A DNA stretch of 44,381 bases from a bacterium. Its GTDB lineage: Bacteria; SAR324; XYD2-FULL-50-16. The stretch lies in assembly GCA_029940215.1 (NCBI GenBank), contig JAOZRE010000004.1, forward strand, positions 1 to 44,381. Direction: 5' to 3'. The notes beneath the pieces were generated by a model. The model saw only the letters and a program-made list of their open reading frames with translations, was not told the DNA's origin and did not search any database. A program made the position numbers and the translations under genes. Shown piece by piece: positions 8,181-17,730 of the stretch (the first letter of the stretch is position 1; each line of letters begins with the position of its first letter).

Positions 8181-10136
8181 TCACACAGCCCTTCTTTTTC
8201 TGATGATTCTGGTGGGAATGTAGACAATCAGAAAAATCAGGCCCAGTACCAGGATAATGGCACCAAAAGCCAGCCAGGTGAGATAGTTTCCGCCAGCCAG
8301 CAGGTTGTATGGGTTGAGGCTGGGGGCCTTGACCTGGCGATCCTCTGTCTGCCTGTATTGTTCCGGTATTTCAGGAATCCCGTCTCCGTCCCGGTCGTCA
8401 AAGGTCCGAACATATCCCATCAGCGCCGTCCAGTCCTTTATTTCCTGGATACCCGCCTGATTCTTGTTCCCATCCACCCGGACTGTACCCAGATCCTCAA
8501 TTGGATTTCCCGCCCTGTCCTTGGGAACAATGGTCAGAATCCCGCTGGTGAAACCGCCAATGACCTTGAGGAAGGTCGCGTTGTATATGTTGGAAACGAT
8601 TTTGTACAGCCGGGTATCGTCTGATGAGTAGTCCAGTGGCTGGTAGTTCCCCTGCTCATCCTCAAGCAGAATCTCTGTCACCCGGTCGAAAAGCATTCGA
8701 TTGGGATTATAGGTCATTTTAGCACCAGAGACCTGAATGTAATAATCGCTGCCCTGCATGGGGTAAACGGTGGTCAGCACCTCAAAGACCTTCTTGACTT
8801 CCTGGGCGTTGACGTACATGGACACCAGGGGATAACTCATGGAACCGTCCCACCCGATACCCAGCGGAACCGTACGAAACAGGTCGCTAACCGTCACCTG
8901 ACCGGTTTCCCCCTTCAGAATATCGTCACGAATTACACCGTTCGACTGAACGGAAATAGTCACCCGACTCAGGGGATCCCCGGGAACGCGCTCTGCCTTG
9001 TCAACCGCCCAGCGGGTGGCATCGGTAATCAGATTACCCAGGGTCGACTCCTTCTCCTCGATGTGCAGATCAAAATCGGTTTCGACCAGTGCCTGGTCAA
9101 AGCGCAGGTTGTAGGGTTTTAATACCTTTTCATTGACCAGTTGTATGGCAGCATCGACCCTGGCGGTGATGTCAGGATCGCCCTTAATGGTGTCGTCGAT
9201 GGGCAAGATCCTGTAATCGAGCAGTTTGACATCTCCCTCATCAATCACCAAATCCAGTACGCCGACCTGTTTGCCATATTCCCAGGCCTGAACAATAATT
9301 GTCCCATTCTCAATAATGGCGTGCGGAAGCCGGGTGTGGGTATGTCCACTGATGATGACATCTATTCCGGGAACGTTCCTGGCGAGAAGCTGATCCTCTG
9401 AGACAGTCGGATCCAGACTCAGACCGCTGTGAGATAAACAGACAACCAGATCGACCTTCTCTGTCTCCCTCAAGACCTTAACCATCTGTTTCGCCGTTTC
9501 AGTCATATCCCCGAACGTCACCGGGGAGGCAAAGGGAGCAACACTGGCCGCATTTTTACCAACCAGACCGAAAAAACCAATTTTCAATCCACCCCTCTGC
9601 ATAACCGTCCAGGGTTTCACTACTCCCTGCTTGAACAGCGTTTCCAGACTGTCATCCGCTTTTTCCGTATCACTGAAAACCACGTTGGATGACACAATCT
9701 GCGGCATACTCCCTTTTCTGACGGCGGATGTCAGAATCCGGGTCAACCCTTCGGGTTTCAAGTCAAATTCATGATTGCCGAGAGTCGTCAGGTCGATTCC
9801 CATCTCTTTCATTAACGCCAGTTCCAATGCCTCCTCCCTGGCGACCATATGAAACAGCGATCCCATCAGAAAATCGCCCGCGTCCAGGACCAGAACCGGG
9901 TTGTTCCTCTTTTTTTTCTCGGAGCGAATTAGCGAGGCAATTCGGGCCCAACCCCCGATCGTCGCATCGTTTCCAGTTACATCCGGACTGTAGTCCCGAT
10001 TGGGAGAAAATCCCAGAAAGTGGGAGTGCAGGTCATTGGTGTGAATGATGGTCAACCGCTTGTCAGCCGCACCCAAAGCACTTGCCTGACTTATGACAAA
10101 CAGGATGAGAATGACTACGACATATTTAGCTTTCAT
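8181..10136 (-). CDS. 5'-nucleotidase / 2',3'-cyclic phosphodiesterase family metallophosphatase with C-terminal TM anchor
   Basis: Signal peptide, TIIHTNDLHSHF, LDAGDFLMGS, LGNHEFD, SGHTHTRLP (UshA-like motifs), C-terminal helix YLTWLAFGAIILVLGLIFLIVYIPTRIIRKRR. Confidence 0.88.
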   Translation of the reverse strand: MKAKYVVVILILFVISQASALGAADKRLTIIHTNDLHSHFLGFSPNRDYSPDVTGNDATIGGWARIASLIRSEKKKRNNPVLVLDAGDFLMGSLFHMVAREEALELALMKEMGIDLTTLGNHEFDLKPEGLTRILTSAVRKGSMPQIVSSNVVFSDTEKADDSLETLFKQGVVKPWTVMQRGGLKIGFFGLVGKNAASVAPFASPVTFGDMTETAKQMVKVLRETEKVDLVVCLSHSGLSLDPTVSEDQLLARNVPGIDVIISGHTHTRLPHAIIENGTIIVQAWEYGKQVGVLDLVIDEGDVKLLDYRILPIDDTIKGDPDITARVDAAIQLVNEKVLKPYNLRFDQALVETDFDLHIEEKESTLGNLITDATRWAVDKAERVPGDPLSRVTISVQSNGVIRDDILKGETGQVTVSDLFRTVPLGIGWDGSMSYPLVSMYVNAQEVKKVFEVLTTVYPMQGSDYYIQVSGAKMTYNPNRMLFDRVTEILLEDEQGNYQPLDYSSDDTRLYKIVSNIYNATFLKVIGGFTSGILTIVPKDRAGNPIEDLGTVRVDGNKNQAGIQEIKDWTALMGYVRTFDDRDGDGIPEIPEQYRQTEDRQVKAPSLNPYNLLAGGNYLTWLAFGAIILVLGLIFLIVYIPTRIIRKRRAV

Positions 10137-10486
10137 TTTAAACTCCCCCTTGATTCTGTATCAATCTGAGATAGCACCGCTTGTTTCGTCATTGAAAACG
10201 GTGAATTGGCCGCTGAGGTAACACAAAGACACTGCAAGCCTGCACCATTTCAAGCAGAATATCAAGGGCTTGCTAATGATGAAACAGATATCACATCAAC
10301 TGGTATTCCAGATTCGCCGAGGTTACTCAACGCCAGAGCCCTACAGCGCCAGGGTCACCATCGCTCCGACTGACAGCATCATGTCTCCTATAAATATTGT
10401 GGATTGTTACCGCTGCAAACAGTGTCGCCCTCATTATTAAAAACGGTGAGGTGGCAGAACTGGTTGTCATGGAACAAGATTCGAAA

Positions 10487-10873
10487 TTACCAGATCGTCT
10501 TCACGTGTTGCCATTTCTGCAGCTTTCGATCCTTCGAAACAAGATCGGCCCCGTGAATCAGGCAGGTCGCGGCTATAAACCGGTCGGCTGGATCGCCATG
10601 GAAATCTCCCGGTAATCGTGTTGAGTAAACCATGGTTTTGGGGTCGAGCGGTAAAAAACGAACCTTTGGAAGGGAGAGTGCGGTTTTAATCCAGTCCATT
10701 ACATCCTGGTTCAAGGCGAGGCGGTTATGGGAAACCAGCATGGCAACTTCCCAACAACTGATGGCGCTGATACCAATTTCTGCGGCTTGATCAATCTCTC
10801 TCGCCGCCTGCTTCGAAAGCAATGTTGACTCGCTCGCTGACCAGATCCATGCGTGTGTGTCGAGAACAATCAT
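10487..10873 (-). CDS. PIN-domain (VapC-type) toxin
   Basis: MIVLDTHAWIWSASE...ISAISCWEVAML...DPADRFIAATCLIHGADLVSKDRKLQ (PIN acidic residues). Start at 10873 overlaps the antitoxin stop (ATGA). Confidence 0.88.
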   Translation of the reverse strand: MIVLDTHAWIWSASESTLLSKQAAREIDQAAEIGISAISCWEVAMLVSHNRLALNQDVMDWIKTALSLPKVRFLPLDPKTMVYSTRLPGDFHGDPADRFIAATCLIHGADLVSKDRKLQKWQHVKTIW

Positions 10874-11100
10874 GCCTCGGCCTCCCACTCCTCATCGATT
10901 GGAGAGACAATATCCGCTTCAAAAATCACGCTCCCTTTCAGGGGATTGATGAGCTCATGCTCCGGTTTCAGGTATGGGGTCAGGCAGGCAACCGGTTTTC
11001 CATGTTTGGTGACAACCAGCTGTTCATGGGTCCGAGCAACTTCATCCAACAAAGCAAGACACTTTGCTTTGAACTGACCCGCAGGTATCGTTTTCATCAC
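10870..11100 (-). CDS. Phd/YefM-type antitoxin
   Basis: MKTIPAGQFKAKCLALLDEVARTHEQLVVTKHGKPVACLTPY (Phd/YefM fold); 4-bp overlap with the downstream PIN toxin. Confidence 0.85.
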   Translation of the reverse strand: MMKTIPAGQFKAKCLALLDEVARTHEQLVVTKHGKPVACLTPYLKPEHELINPLKGSVIFEADIVSPIDEEWEAEA

Positions 11101-11108
11101 TTTCCCTT

Positions 11109-11152
11109 ATAGGTTATAAAATTATGACTATAGTAATTTTTTTATAACCTAT
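11109..11152. promoter_or_regulatory. 13-bp perfect inverted repeat upstream of the TA operon, probable autoregulatory operator
   Basis: ATAGGTTATAAAA (11109-11121) and TTTTATAACCTAT (11140-11152), immediately upstream of the antitoxin start codon at 11100. Confidence 0.6.
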
Positions 11153-11176
11153 TTTACCGGAAAGGTCAATCCCCCG

Positions 11177-11452
11177 CTACTTTAGCAGGCCAACCGTTTC
11201 CGGGGCTGCTTCCGGGTGCCATTCAGGGCAGTTGGTGCTGCCGGTATATGCCCGGACATATTTACGCTCCGGCGTTCTCTCCAGATATCGGCGGGAACGC
11301 CGCCAGCGATGTTGAACCACTTTCGGTTTGATCAGAAAATCCCGGTAGCATTTTTCGCGGAACGCTTCTGAATCCATGTGTCCATCACAAATCAATTTTA
11401 CAGGCTCGCCTTCCCGGTCGAAGCACTCATAAATGTTGTAACTGTTTTCCAT
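11177..11452 (-). CDS. Hypothetical protein (91 aa)
   Basis: ORF between the TA pair and the lipid cluster; family not recognised. Confidence 0.4.
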   Translation of the reverse strand: MENSYNIYECFDREGEPVKLICDGHMDSEAFREKCYRDFLIKPKVVQHRWRRSRRYLERTPERKYVRAYTGSTNCPEWHPEAAPETVGLLK

Positions 11453-11773
11453 GTCAATCCTGAATAAGTGGTTTTTATCAAGGAGAACGTACTTTCACTT
11501 TTATTGGTGAACATATGTATACTATAGTATTGGAAAAAGAGTTTGTCAAACAAAAATCGACATTCGGAAATGGGCAGGAATAATGCGGCGTTTAGTGCAT
11601 ATTTACAACTATTTACGCCACCGTTTTTCAGGGGGCTACGACAGTATATGCCGTTTGTAAATGGAGAGAACAGGGGGGTCTATCCAGGAACAGTTTTCAC
11701 TAGTGAAAGATTGAAATCCCATGGTCGGGATAACGAAAGGGAAAGGAATCTCAACATCTGAAAGTAGATGCGG

Positions 11774-12142
11774 CTATTCTTCTCGTGGTACGAGGCGACT
11801 GGCGATGCGGTAGAGCAACCAGCGGTTGAAGGCGTTCATATATTTAATGCTGTCCTTACCTGCGATGGCCATTCCCGCAAGGAAAACAAGGTGCGAGAGG
11901 CCGTACGCAAGCGGCGATCCAATCAGGAAAAGCGCCGGCCAGGAGAGGTAAAAGGAGACCACACCCAGAACCGTGATAAACGGCCAGGCCATCAGATAGC
12001 TGAATCCGACAATCCCCATTCCCAGAATAAACTGGACAGACGGTTTTTCCCGGAACATCGACAGATCTGCCGGTTCGGCCAGGGCCCATTTAAAAAAGCG
12101 GGTCTCGGCTATCCAGTTACGGAAACGTCGTAGCCCAATCAT
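11774..12142 (-). CDS. Small integral membrane protein, last gene of the lipid cluster
   Basis: Hydrophobic segments (VQFILGMGIVGFSYLMAWPFITVLGVVSFYLSWPALFLIG); 4-bp overlap with the deacetylase gene. Confidence 0.65.
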   Translation of the reverse strand: MIGLRRFRNWIAETRFFKWALAEPADLSMFREKPSVQFILGMGIVGFSYLMAWPFITVLGVVSFYLSWPALFLIGSPLAYGLSHLVFLAGMAIAGKDSIKYMNAFNRWLLYRIASRLVPREE

Positions 12143-12951
12143 CTGGTAGCTCCGATTTTGTCCATCACCGGTCGATCAATCAGGGTGGAAAGTGGAACAG
12201 GTTGCAGCTGTTTTGACTGCAGCCCGACAAAAATACGCTCCATCTCTTCCATTAGTTGCCTGGATGTCATTTCCCCGTGAGGTTTGCAATCGTGGAGCAG
12301 CAGGATATCGCCGGGTCGGATTTTTTTCAGGACCTTCTCAGCCATTCCGTTGATGCGGCGATTTCCAAAATCCGTGGCTCGACAGCTGAAACCGACGCAG
12401 GTCAGCCCGAGATTTTCCAGAATCGGTCTCAGGTGAGGATTTGTGATTCCAACCGGAGGCCGGAAGGTCTTTGGTCGGATTGAAAAGTCAGCCAATCTTT
12501 CCTGGCAGGTTATAATCTCCGCCTCAATTTTCCGTCGTCCCTTCAACATCAGAAACACATCATGGGTATCAGAGTGGTTTCCAATATCGTGCCCCCCATC
12601 CAGAATTGCCCGAACCAGGTCCGGACAGGCTGCGACTTTTTCGCCGATGACGAAAAAGGTGACTTGAAACCCGAACCTTGAAAGCAGCTCAAGCAGGGCA
12701 GGCGTTGTTTCCGGGTCCGGACCATCGTCAAAGGTGATGGCGATTTCAGGACGCTGGGTCTTTCCCCGGCGCACAATGGGAAGAAAGAAGCTGAGTCGCT
12801 GGGCATAAGGTCCCACAAGGCACAGCAGTCCAAACACAACCGCAGGCAGGAACCAGAGAGACGGAACCAGAATCAGCAGTGGAACCGTTGTCAGGGCAGC
12901 CAGTGCGGCAGAGAGTTCAAAACGGCTTCGAAAGGGAAATTTGTTCAGCAT
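12139..12951 (-). CDS. Polysaccharide deacetylase (NodB/CE4-type) with N-terminal TM region
   Basis: ITFDDGPDPETTPALLELLSRFGFQVTFFVIGEKV...GHDIGNHSDTHD (DD and HxxxH motifs). Confidence 0.9.
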   Translation of the reverse strand: MLNKFPFRSRFELSAALAALTTVPLLILVPSLWFLPAVVFGLLCLVGPYAQRLSFFLPIVRRGKTQRPEIAITFDDGPDPETTPALLELLSRFGFQVTFFVIGEKVAACPDLVRAILDGGHDIGNHSDTHDVFLMLKGRRKIEAEIITCQERLADFSIRPKTFRPPVGITNPHLRPILENLGLTCVGFSCRATDFGNRRINGMAEKVLKKIRPGDILLLHDCKPHGEMTSRQLMEEMERIFVGLQSKQLQPVPLSTLIDRPVMDKIGATR

Positions 12952-13331
12952 TTTCCATCGAGCTTGAATTTACCACTGAACTTCAAATAGGTACAGCTGC
13001 TATCAGCGATCTGCGCTTTAACGGTGACGCAGGAAGCGTCGGCCGATACTGTTTCAATGGACAGTTCCAGTTCAGATGTTCTGTCCGGGATCAGCAAGTT
13101 GAGGAACTTGATCTGCCGGGATTCTGTCAGCAAGACCTTCCGGCCCAGGTGATCCGCGACCAGTTCTTTTATCATCTGGATCATACAGGCGCCAGGTGTC
13201 ACCGGATTGCCCGGAAAGTGCCCGTCATAAACAGGGTGCTCCGGGATGAGGGTGATACCCAGGCGAACCACCGCTTCCGTTTGTTCCAGGACCCTGCTGA
13301 CCTTAAAGAAAGAATCTTTCAGCATAAACAA
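12945..13331 (-). CDS. Hotdog-fold 3-hydroxyacyl-ACP dehydratase-like protein (FabZ/ApeI-like)
   Basis: HPVYDGHFPGNPVTPGACMIQMIKELVADHLG. Confidence 0.75.
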   Translation of the reverse strand: MFMLKDSFFKVSRVLEQTEAVVRLGITLIPEHPVYDGHFPGNPVTPGACMIQMIKELVADHLGRKVLLTESRQIKFLNLLIPDRTSELELSIETVSADASCVTVKAQIADSSCTYLKFSGKFKLDGKC

Positions 13332-13341
13332 CCATTGCGAA

Positions 13342-14616
13342 TTAAACAGACTGCGCAGATTCCCGCCCGAACGTTTTTTTAACCAGGTTTCGGTTGCGCG
13401 GCCGCAGGGTTTTATTCTCCATCTCTTTTTTGACCACCCGCAGCATAAGCTTGAACATTTTCACCGACTGGGCTTCGTCCGCATAGAAGGTGTCCCAGGC
13501 ATAGGTCAACAGCTCCTGCAGTTTGTCGGGGGTCATGTGTTTGGGCTGATAAACCACCCTGTCAGCGGAATACCGGTCCCAGTCATATGAGAGAATCCGT
13601 CCCGCCTGATGCAGTTCATTATAGGCCTGCGTGTGGGGAAATGGGGTCAGCACCGTGAATTCAGCCAGATCCAGTTCAATCTCCATCAGAAAATCGATCA
13701 GCCGTTTGACATCGTCCTCAGTCTGGTCGTCCAGCCCCAGCAGGATGGTGCCTTCCACGCCAATGCCGTGATCGTGGTAGCGCTTGATCCGATCCCTTAT
13801 ATAATCAGAGGTATCAAACACCGCCTGGTACACATACCAGGCCCCCGCCTGTGCCGCCAGGTCCAGGACTTCGGGGTCGTCTTCAATGGGATGGCAGCAC
13901 CAGCTTTTTTTCAGCGGGATCATTTCCCGAAAGAGGTCTTTTTCCCACTGGGTATCCTGGGCCAGGGAGTTATCGACGATGAACAGCCGGTTGTTGTCTA
14001 TCCCGGCAATCTCTTCGATTGTTTTATCAATGGGCCGGGGCCTGAATTTTCGCCCCCCCAGATAGGCCACCGCACAGGGATAACAGTTGAAATGACACCC
14101 CCTGGAGGCATGCACCAGGTCCACCATCTGCACTCCCTTGTAGTTATACAGATCCGAATCCAGGATATCCCGCCGCGCCGACCCTACGATCTCAATGGGC
14201 GGCAGATCGGTCTGGTAGTTGTATACAGGCTTGAGGCGGTCCATTTTAAAATCCGTCATCACCTCATCCATGCGCCCTTCGGCTTCACCCAGAAAAACCG
14301 AGTCCCCATGTTCGGCTGTCTCTTCAGCATGGAGCATGGTAGCAATACCGCCAAATATCACCTTAATTCCCCGCCTGCGATACTCCACCGCAATCTCCCA
14401 GCCCCGTTTGATCTGGATCGTCAACATCATTGAGATCCCCACCATATCAACCGACTCATCAAAATCAATGGTTTGAACGTTTTCATCGACAAAGGTGACC
14501 GACACATCATCCGGCAGGGAAGCTGCAAAAACGACAGGGCCGTGTGGGGGCAGATGAAACTCTGTCTGACAATCCAGTTTTGCCCACCTGGGATAAATCA
14601 ATTTAAAATTTATCAT
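13342..14616 (-). CDS. B12-binding-domain radical SAM protein
   Basis: N-terminal cobalamin-binding-like region (VDMVGISMMLTIQIKRGWEIAVEYRRRGIKVIFGGIATMLHAEE) and CX3CX2C cluster motif SRGCHFNCYPC. Confidence 0.88.
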   Translation of the reverse strand: MINFKLIYPRWAKLDCQTEFHLPPHGPVVFAASLPDDVSVTFVDENVQTIDFDESVDMVGISMMLTIQIKRGWEIAVEYRRRGIKVIFGGIATMLHAEETAEHGDSVFLGEAEGRMDEVMTDFKMDRLKPVYNYQTDLPPIEIVGSARRDILDSDLYNYKGVQMVDLVHASRGCHFNCYPCAVAYLGGRKFRPRPIDKTIEEIAGIDNNRLFIVDNSLAQDTQWEKDLFREMIPLKKSWCCHPIEDDPEVLDLAAQAGAWYVYQAVFDTSDYIRDRIKRYHDHGIGVEGTILLGLDDQTEDDVKRLIDFLMEIELDLAEFTVLTPFPHTQAYNELHQAGRILSYDWDRYSADRVVYQPKHMTPDKLQELLTYAWDTFYADEAQSVKMFKLMLRVVKKEMENKTLRPRNRNLVKKTFGRESAQSV

Positions 14617-14618
14617 TT

Positions 14619-16256
14619 CTATCCTTTGTTTTCATTACGCAACAAGCGTCGAAGCGGCTTCCCCACGCGATTGGCAGGAATTTCATCACAAAAGCGAATA
14701 TAGCGGGGCACCTTGTAAGCCGCCAGGTGCTCCTTGCAGAATGCCATCAATTCAGCTTTTTCACCGGTTTTTCCTTCCTCGGTCACCACGTAGGCAACGA
14801 TGGCTTCTCCCCGCATTTTGTCCGGGGTGCCAACAGCCGCAGCATCCTTGACGGAAGGATGTTTCTTGAGTACGGATTCAATATCGCTGGGATAGACATT
14901 AAAGCCGCGCGAAATGATCAGGTCGTCCTTACGATCCACGAGGTAGAAGTACCCATCTTCATCCATCCGGGCCAGGTCGCTGGTATAGAGCCAGCCGTCC
15001 CGGATCGACTCCCAGGTTCGTTCCGGGTCGTTCCAGTAACCCTGCATCACCTGAGGTCCGCTGATAATCATCTCTCCAACCTCACCAACCGGGCAGTCCG
15101 TTTCACCCGTTTCGATATCGACGATCCTGACATCAATACCGGGAAGGGGTAGTCCGATGCTGTCATATCGTGGCTTTTCCGCCTTAAACGGCATGATATG
15201 GGATGATGAAGAGCCCTCAGATAGGCCATAAGCCTGGGCAATCCGCTTTCCGGTCAATTGTTCGTACTTGACCTGCACCCATTCCGGCAGCGGCGCCCCG
15301 CCGCCTGTTGCCACCTCGATGGCTGAGAGATCGTATTGATCCGCCTCGTTGTGTGACACCAGGGCCGCCCACAAGGCCGGTACCGCAGGAAAAGAAATCG
15401 GGCGATATTTTTTGATATCACCAAGAATCGTCAGAATATTGGACCAGTCGAACATGGGATACAAAATCATCCGCATACCCTTGCGAACCGACAAGTGGAG
15501 GCCGATCGTCATCCCGAAGACATGAAAAAATGGAATCATGCAATGTACCGCCGGGTTCTCCGGGTTCACATCCGGTCGCCAGCTATCTATCTGCACCAGA
15601 TTGCTTGTGATATTGCGATGGGTCAGCACCACCGCCTTGGGGGCTCCCGTTGAGCCGCTGGTGTATTGTAGCACAGCGACATCATCCATCTCACAGACCC
15701 TTTCCGGCTCCTCAGTCGGATTGGCTGCAACCAGATCATTGAAGATCAGGATTTCCGGACATGACTCCCCAATATCGATCGTTTTTTCCAGGTTCATGAC
15801 CGAATGGATCACAATCTTGCGCAGGGGGGTCTCTTCGACTACCTGAACCACGTTATTGAGAAATATATCCAGAGTGATCACGACTTGTGCATCCGAATTA
15901 TTCAGGAATGTTACCAGGTCCGCTCCCTGGCTCATCACATTGAGGTTCACCACTATCGCTCCCAGCTTGACCACCGCATAAAACCCGATGATGTAAGTTG
16001 GCGAATTGGGCAGGAGCAGTGCCACCCGATCCCCCCTTTTGATGCCCATTACCTGCAGCGCGTACGCAAACCCGTTAACCTTTTTGTTGATCTCACCGTA
16101 GGTGATATCCAGCTCGTTCATGGTTGAGGCAATGTAATCCGGGTGTTCGGTCGCTGTTCTTACCAACAGTTCCGGCAGGGTAGCGTTCAGATACTCCGGT
16201 TCCGAAACGACACCTTCTTCATATTGGTTTAACCAGGGTTTTTTCATAGTCGTCAT
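14619..16256 (-). CDS. AMP-dependent acyl-CoA/acyl-ACP synthetase
   Basis: QYTSGSTGAPKAVVLTHRNI, AYGLSEGSSSSH, GWLYTSDLARMDEDGYFYLVDRKDDLIISRGFNVYPSDIE. Confidence 0.93.
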   Translation of the reverse strand: MTTMKKPWLNQYEEGVVSEPEYLNATLPELLVRTATEHPDYIASTMNELDITYGEINKKVNGFAYALQVMGIKRGDRVALLLPNSPTYIIGFYAVVKLGAIVVNLNVMSQGADLVTFLNNSDAQVVITLDIFLNNVVQVVEETPLRKIVIHSVMNLEKTIDIGESCPEILIFNDLVAANPTEEPERVCEMDDVAVLQYTSGSTGAPKAVVLTHRNITSNLVQIDSWRPDVNPENPAVHCMIPFFHVFGMTIGLHLSVRKGMRMILYPMFDWSNILTILGDIKKYRPISFPAVPALWAALVSHNEADQYDLSAIEVATGGGAPLPEWVQVKYEQLTGKRIAQAYGLSEGSSSSHIMPFKAEKPRYDSIGLPLPGIDVRIVDIETGETDCPVGEVGEMIISGPQVMQGYWNDPERTWESIRDGWLYTSDLARMDEDGYFYLVDRKDDLIISRGFNVYPSDIESVLKKHPSVKDAAAVGTPDKMRGEAIVAYVVTEEGKTGEKAELMAFCKEHLAAYKVPRYIRFCDEIPANRVGKPLRRLLRNENKG

Positions 16257-16831
16257 ATGGGGTTATCTTTTTTAAGCAGTTCGATCATGTTCTGCCTGTG
16301 ATTGGCGATAATAAAAGCAACGGTGACAGCAACGCCGCTAGTGGAAATCGAATCCATCCCGATCTCCTTAACCACCAAAGCACCGAGGGTCAGAATCAGA
16401 AAAAATGAGGCGATAAAGGGTTTGCGAAACAGACCATACGCAGTGACCCAGGCCACCATGGCATAAATGACCGACCAGCCTGTGATCATAGCGAAGAAAC
16501 CCATATAGTTCGCGACACCTTTTCCACCTTTGAAGCCATGGAAGCAGGGAAATCGGTTACCCAGGATCAGCACCAGCCCTACCCAGGGAACCAGCCGCAT
16601 CGGCAGATAGTAAATAGCCAGCCAGGAAACACCCATCGCCCGGCTGAAGTCCAGTAGCAGCACCAGAATCGCCCAGAGCAGACCCGCCTGTCGATAGACA
16701 TTGGTCGTCCCCGGATTACCACTAAACTGCGCCCGGGGATCCGACCGCCCCATCAACCGAAACAGGATGATGGAAAAGTTGACTGATCCCGCCAGGTAAG
16801 CTGTTAGTAGTAAAGTAATGAATATTGCCAT
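16253..16831 (-). CDS. plsY: Glycerol-3-phosphate acyltransferase PlsY family
   Basis: FSGNPGTTNVYRQAGLLWA and GFKGGKGVANYMG motifs, polytopic; 4-bp overlap with the synthetase gene. Confidence 0.85.
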   Translation of the reverse strand: MAIFITLLLTAYLAGSVNFSIILFRLMGRSDPRAQFSGNPGTTNVYRQAGLLWAILVLLLDFSRAMGVSWLAIYYLPMRLVPWVGLVLILGNRFPCFHGFKGGKGVANYMGFFAMITGWSVIYAMVAWVTAYGLFRKPFIASFFLILTLGALVVKEIGMDSISTSGVAVTVAFIIANHRQNMIELLKKDNPI

Positions 16832-16909
16832 TTTTTAATAATCCTTCTTGTAAAAAAGCTTTACCACGCAGGCACAGAGATAATTCTGTATAAAAGGCCA
16901 CTCTCTGTT

Positions 16910-17677
16910 TTATTTAACACAGCCAGTTTCCCTGTCGAGCAGTTCTTTGACTGTTTCCATCAGTGCTTCAACAGAAAACCCCTCGTCCTCATAGTCCGGG
17001 TTCAGGGTCTCCACCAGTTTCAGGCGGATGGGACGATCAATTGCCGTGTTAAACAAAAAAGTGCCAGGCCGGAAAAGATCGTTACTGTTTTCGACCAGCA
17101 GAACCTTAATCGTTGCCCGACTTCTCAGGGCCACCTCAAATGCTCCTCGCGCCAGCGTACCAATTTCTCCTGTCCGACTCCGGGTTCCCTCCGGAAATAC
17201 AAAGACATTTCCGCCGGTGGTCAGGTAGTCTCCCAACTGCATGATTCGATGAAGCACTTCCCAGGGCGACACCCCTTTTCCGACCGCAGGCACATAACCC
17301 GAATGTTTCATGAGCCACCCGAACACCGGCACACTGAAAAAAGTGCTTTTGACGATGGTCTTTTGTTTTTTAAACGCTGCGATCATCAATAGCGGGTCGA
17401 GATAAGAGATATGATTACAGACAAGTATCGCAGACCGGATATCCCTTACCTGCGGGTCAACCTCGATCGTAAGCGAGGGAATCAGAAAGCGGGTCAGGCC
17501 GAAAAACCCCCTGAAAAACAGGTGATGCAGGTGCTGATATCGCAACTCCCGCCCCTCCTTCCTCACGTATGCCGCCAGGTAGAAAGGAAGAAAAAACACC
17601 AGAAACCCGAAAATAAAATAGACCCAGAGAATCGTCGTCACCAGAAGATCAATGGACTTTCGGACCGGGTTTTTCAT
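16910..17677 (-). CDS. Lysophospholipid acyltransferase (1-acyl-G3P acyltransferase, PlsC-like)
   Basis: CNHISYLDPLLM (HX4D) and VFPEGTRSRTGEIG motifs. Confidence 0.9.
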   Translation of the reverse strand: MKNPVRKSIDLLVTTILWVYFIFGFLVFFLPFYLAAYVRKEGRELRYQHLHHLFFRGFFGLTRFLIPSLTIEVDPQVRDIRSAILVCNHISYLDPLLMIAAFKKQKTIVKSTFFSVPVFGWLMKHSGYVPAVGKGVSPWEVLHRIMQLGDYLTTGGNVFVFPEGTRSRTGEIGTLARGAFEVALRSRATIKVLLVENSNDLFRPGTFLFNTAIDRPIRLKLVETLNPDYEDEGFSVEALMETVKELLDRETGCVK

Positions 17678-17730
17678 ATCAGGTATATTTTTATTTTATT
17701 TAACTTGTAATAATTCAGCATGCGTTTCGA

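Noticed and set aside
10196-10470. Two similar segments (CATTGAAAACGGTGAATTGGC and CATTATTAAAAACGGTGAGGTGGC) about 240 bp apart
   Set aside because: Similarity is short and imperfect, with no clear boundaries or palindromic structure; could be chance or a degraded repeat.
11543-11761. Possible IS/transposase remnant (HLQLFTPPFFRGLRQYMPFVNGENRG)
   Set aside because: Cannot recognise a transposase motif or terminal repeats; insufficient support.
13609-14433. 274-aa plus-strand ORF
   Set aside because: Fully antisense to the B12 radical SAM gene, no protein family features.
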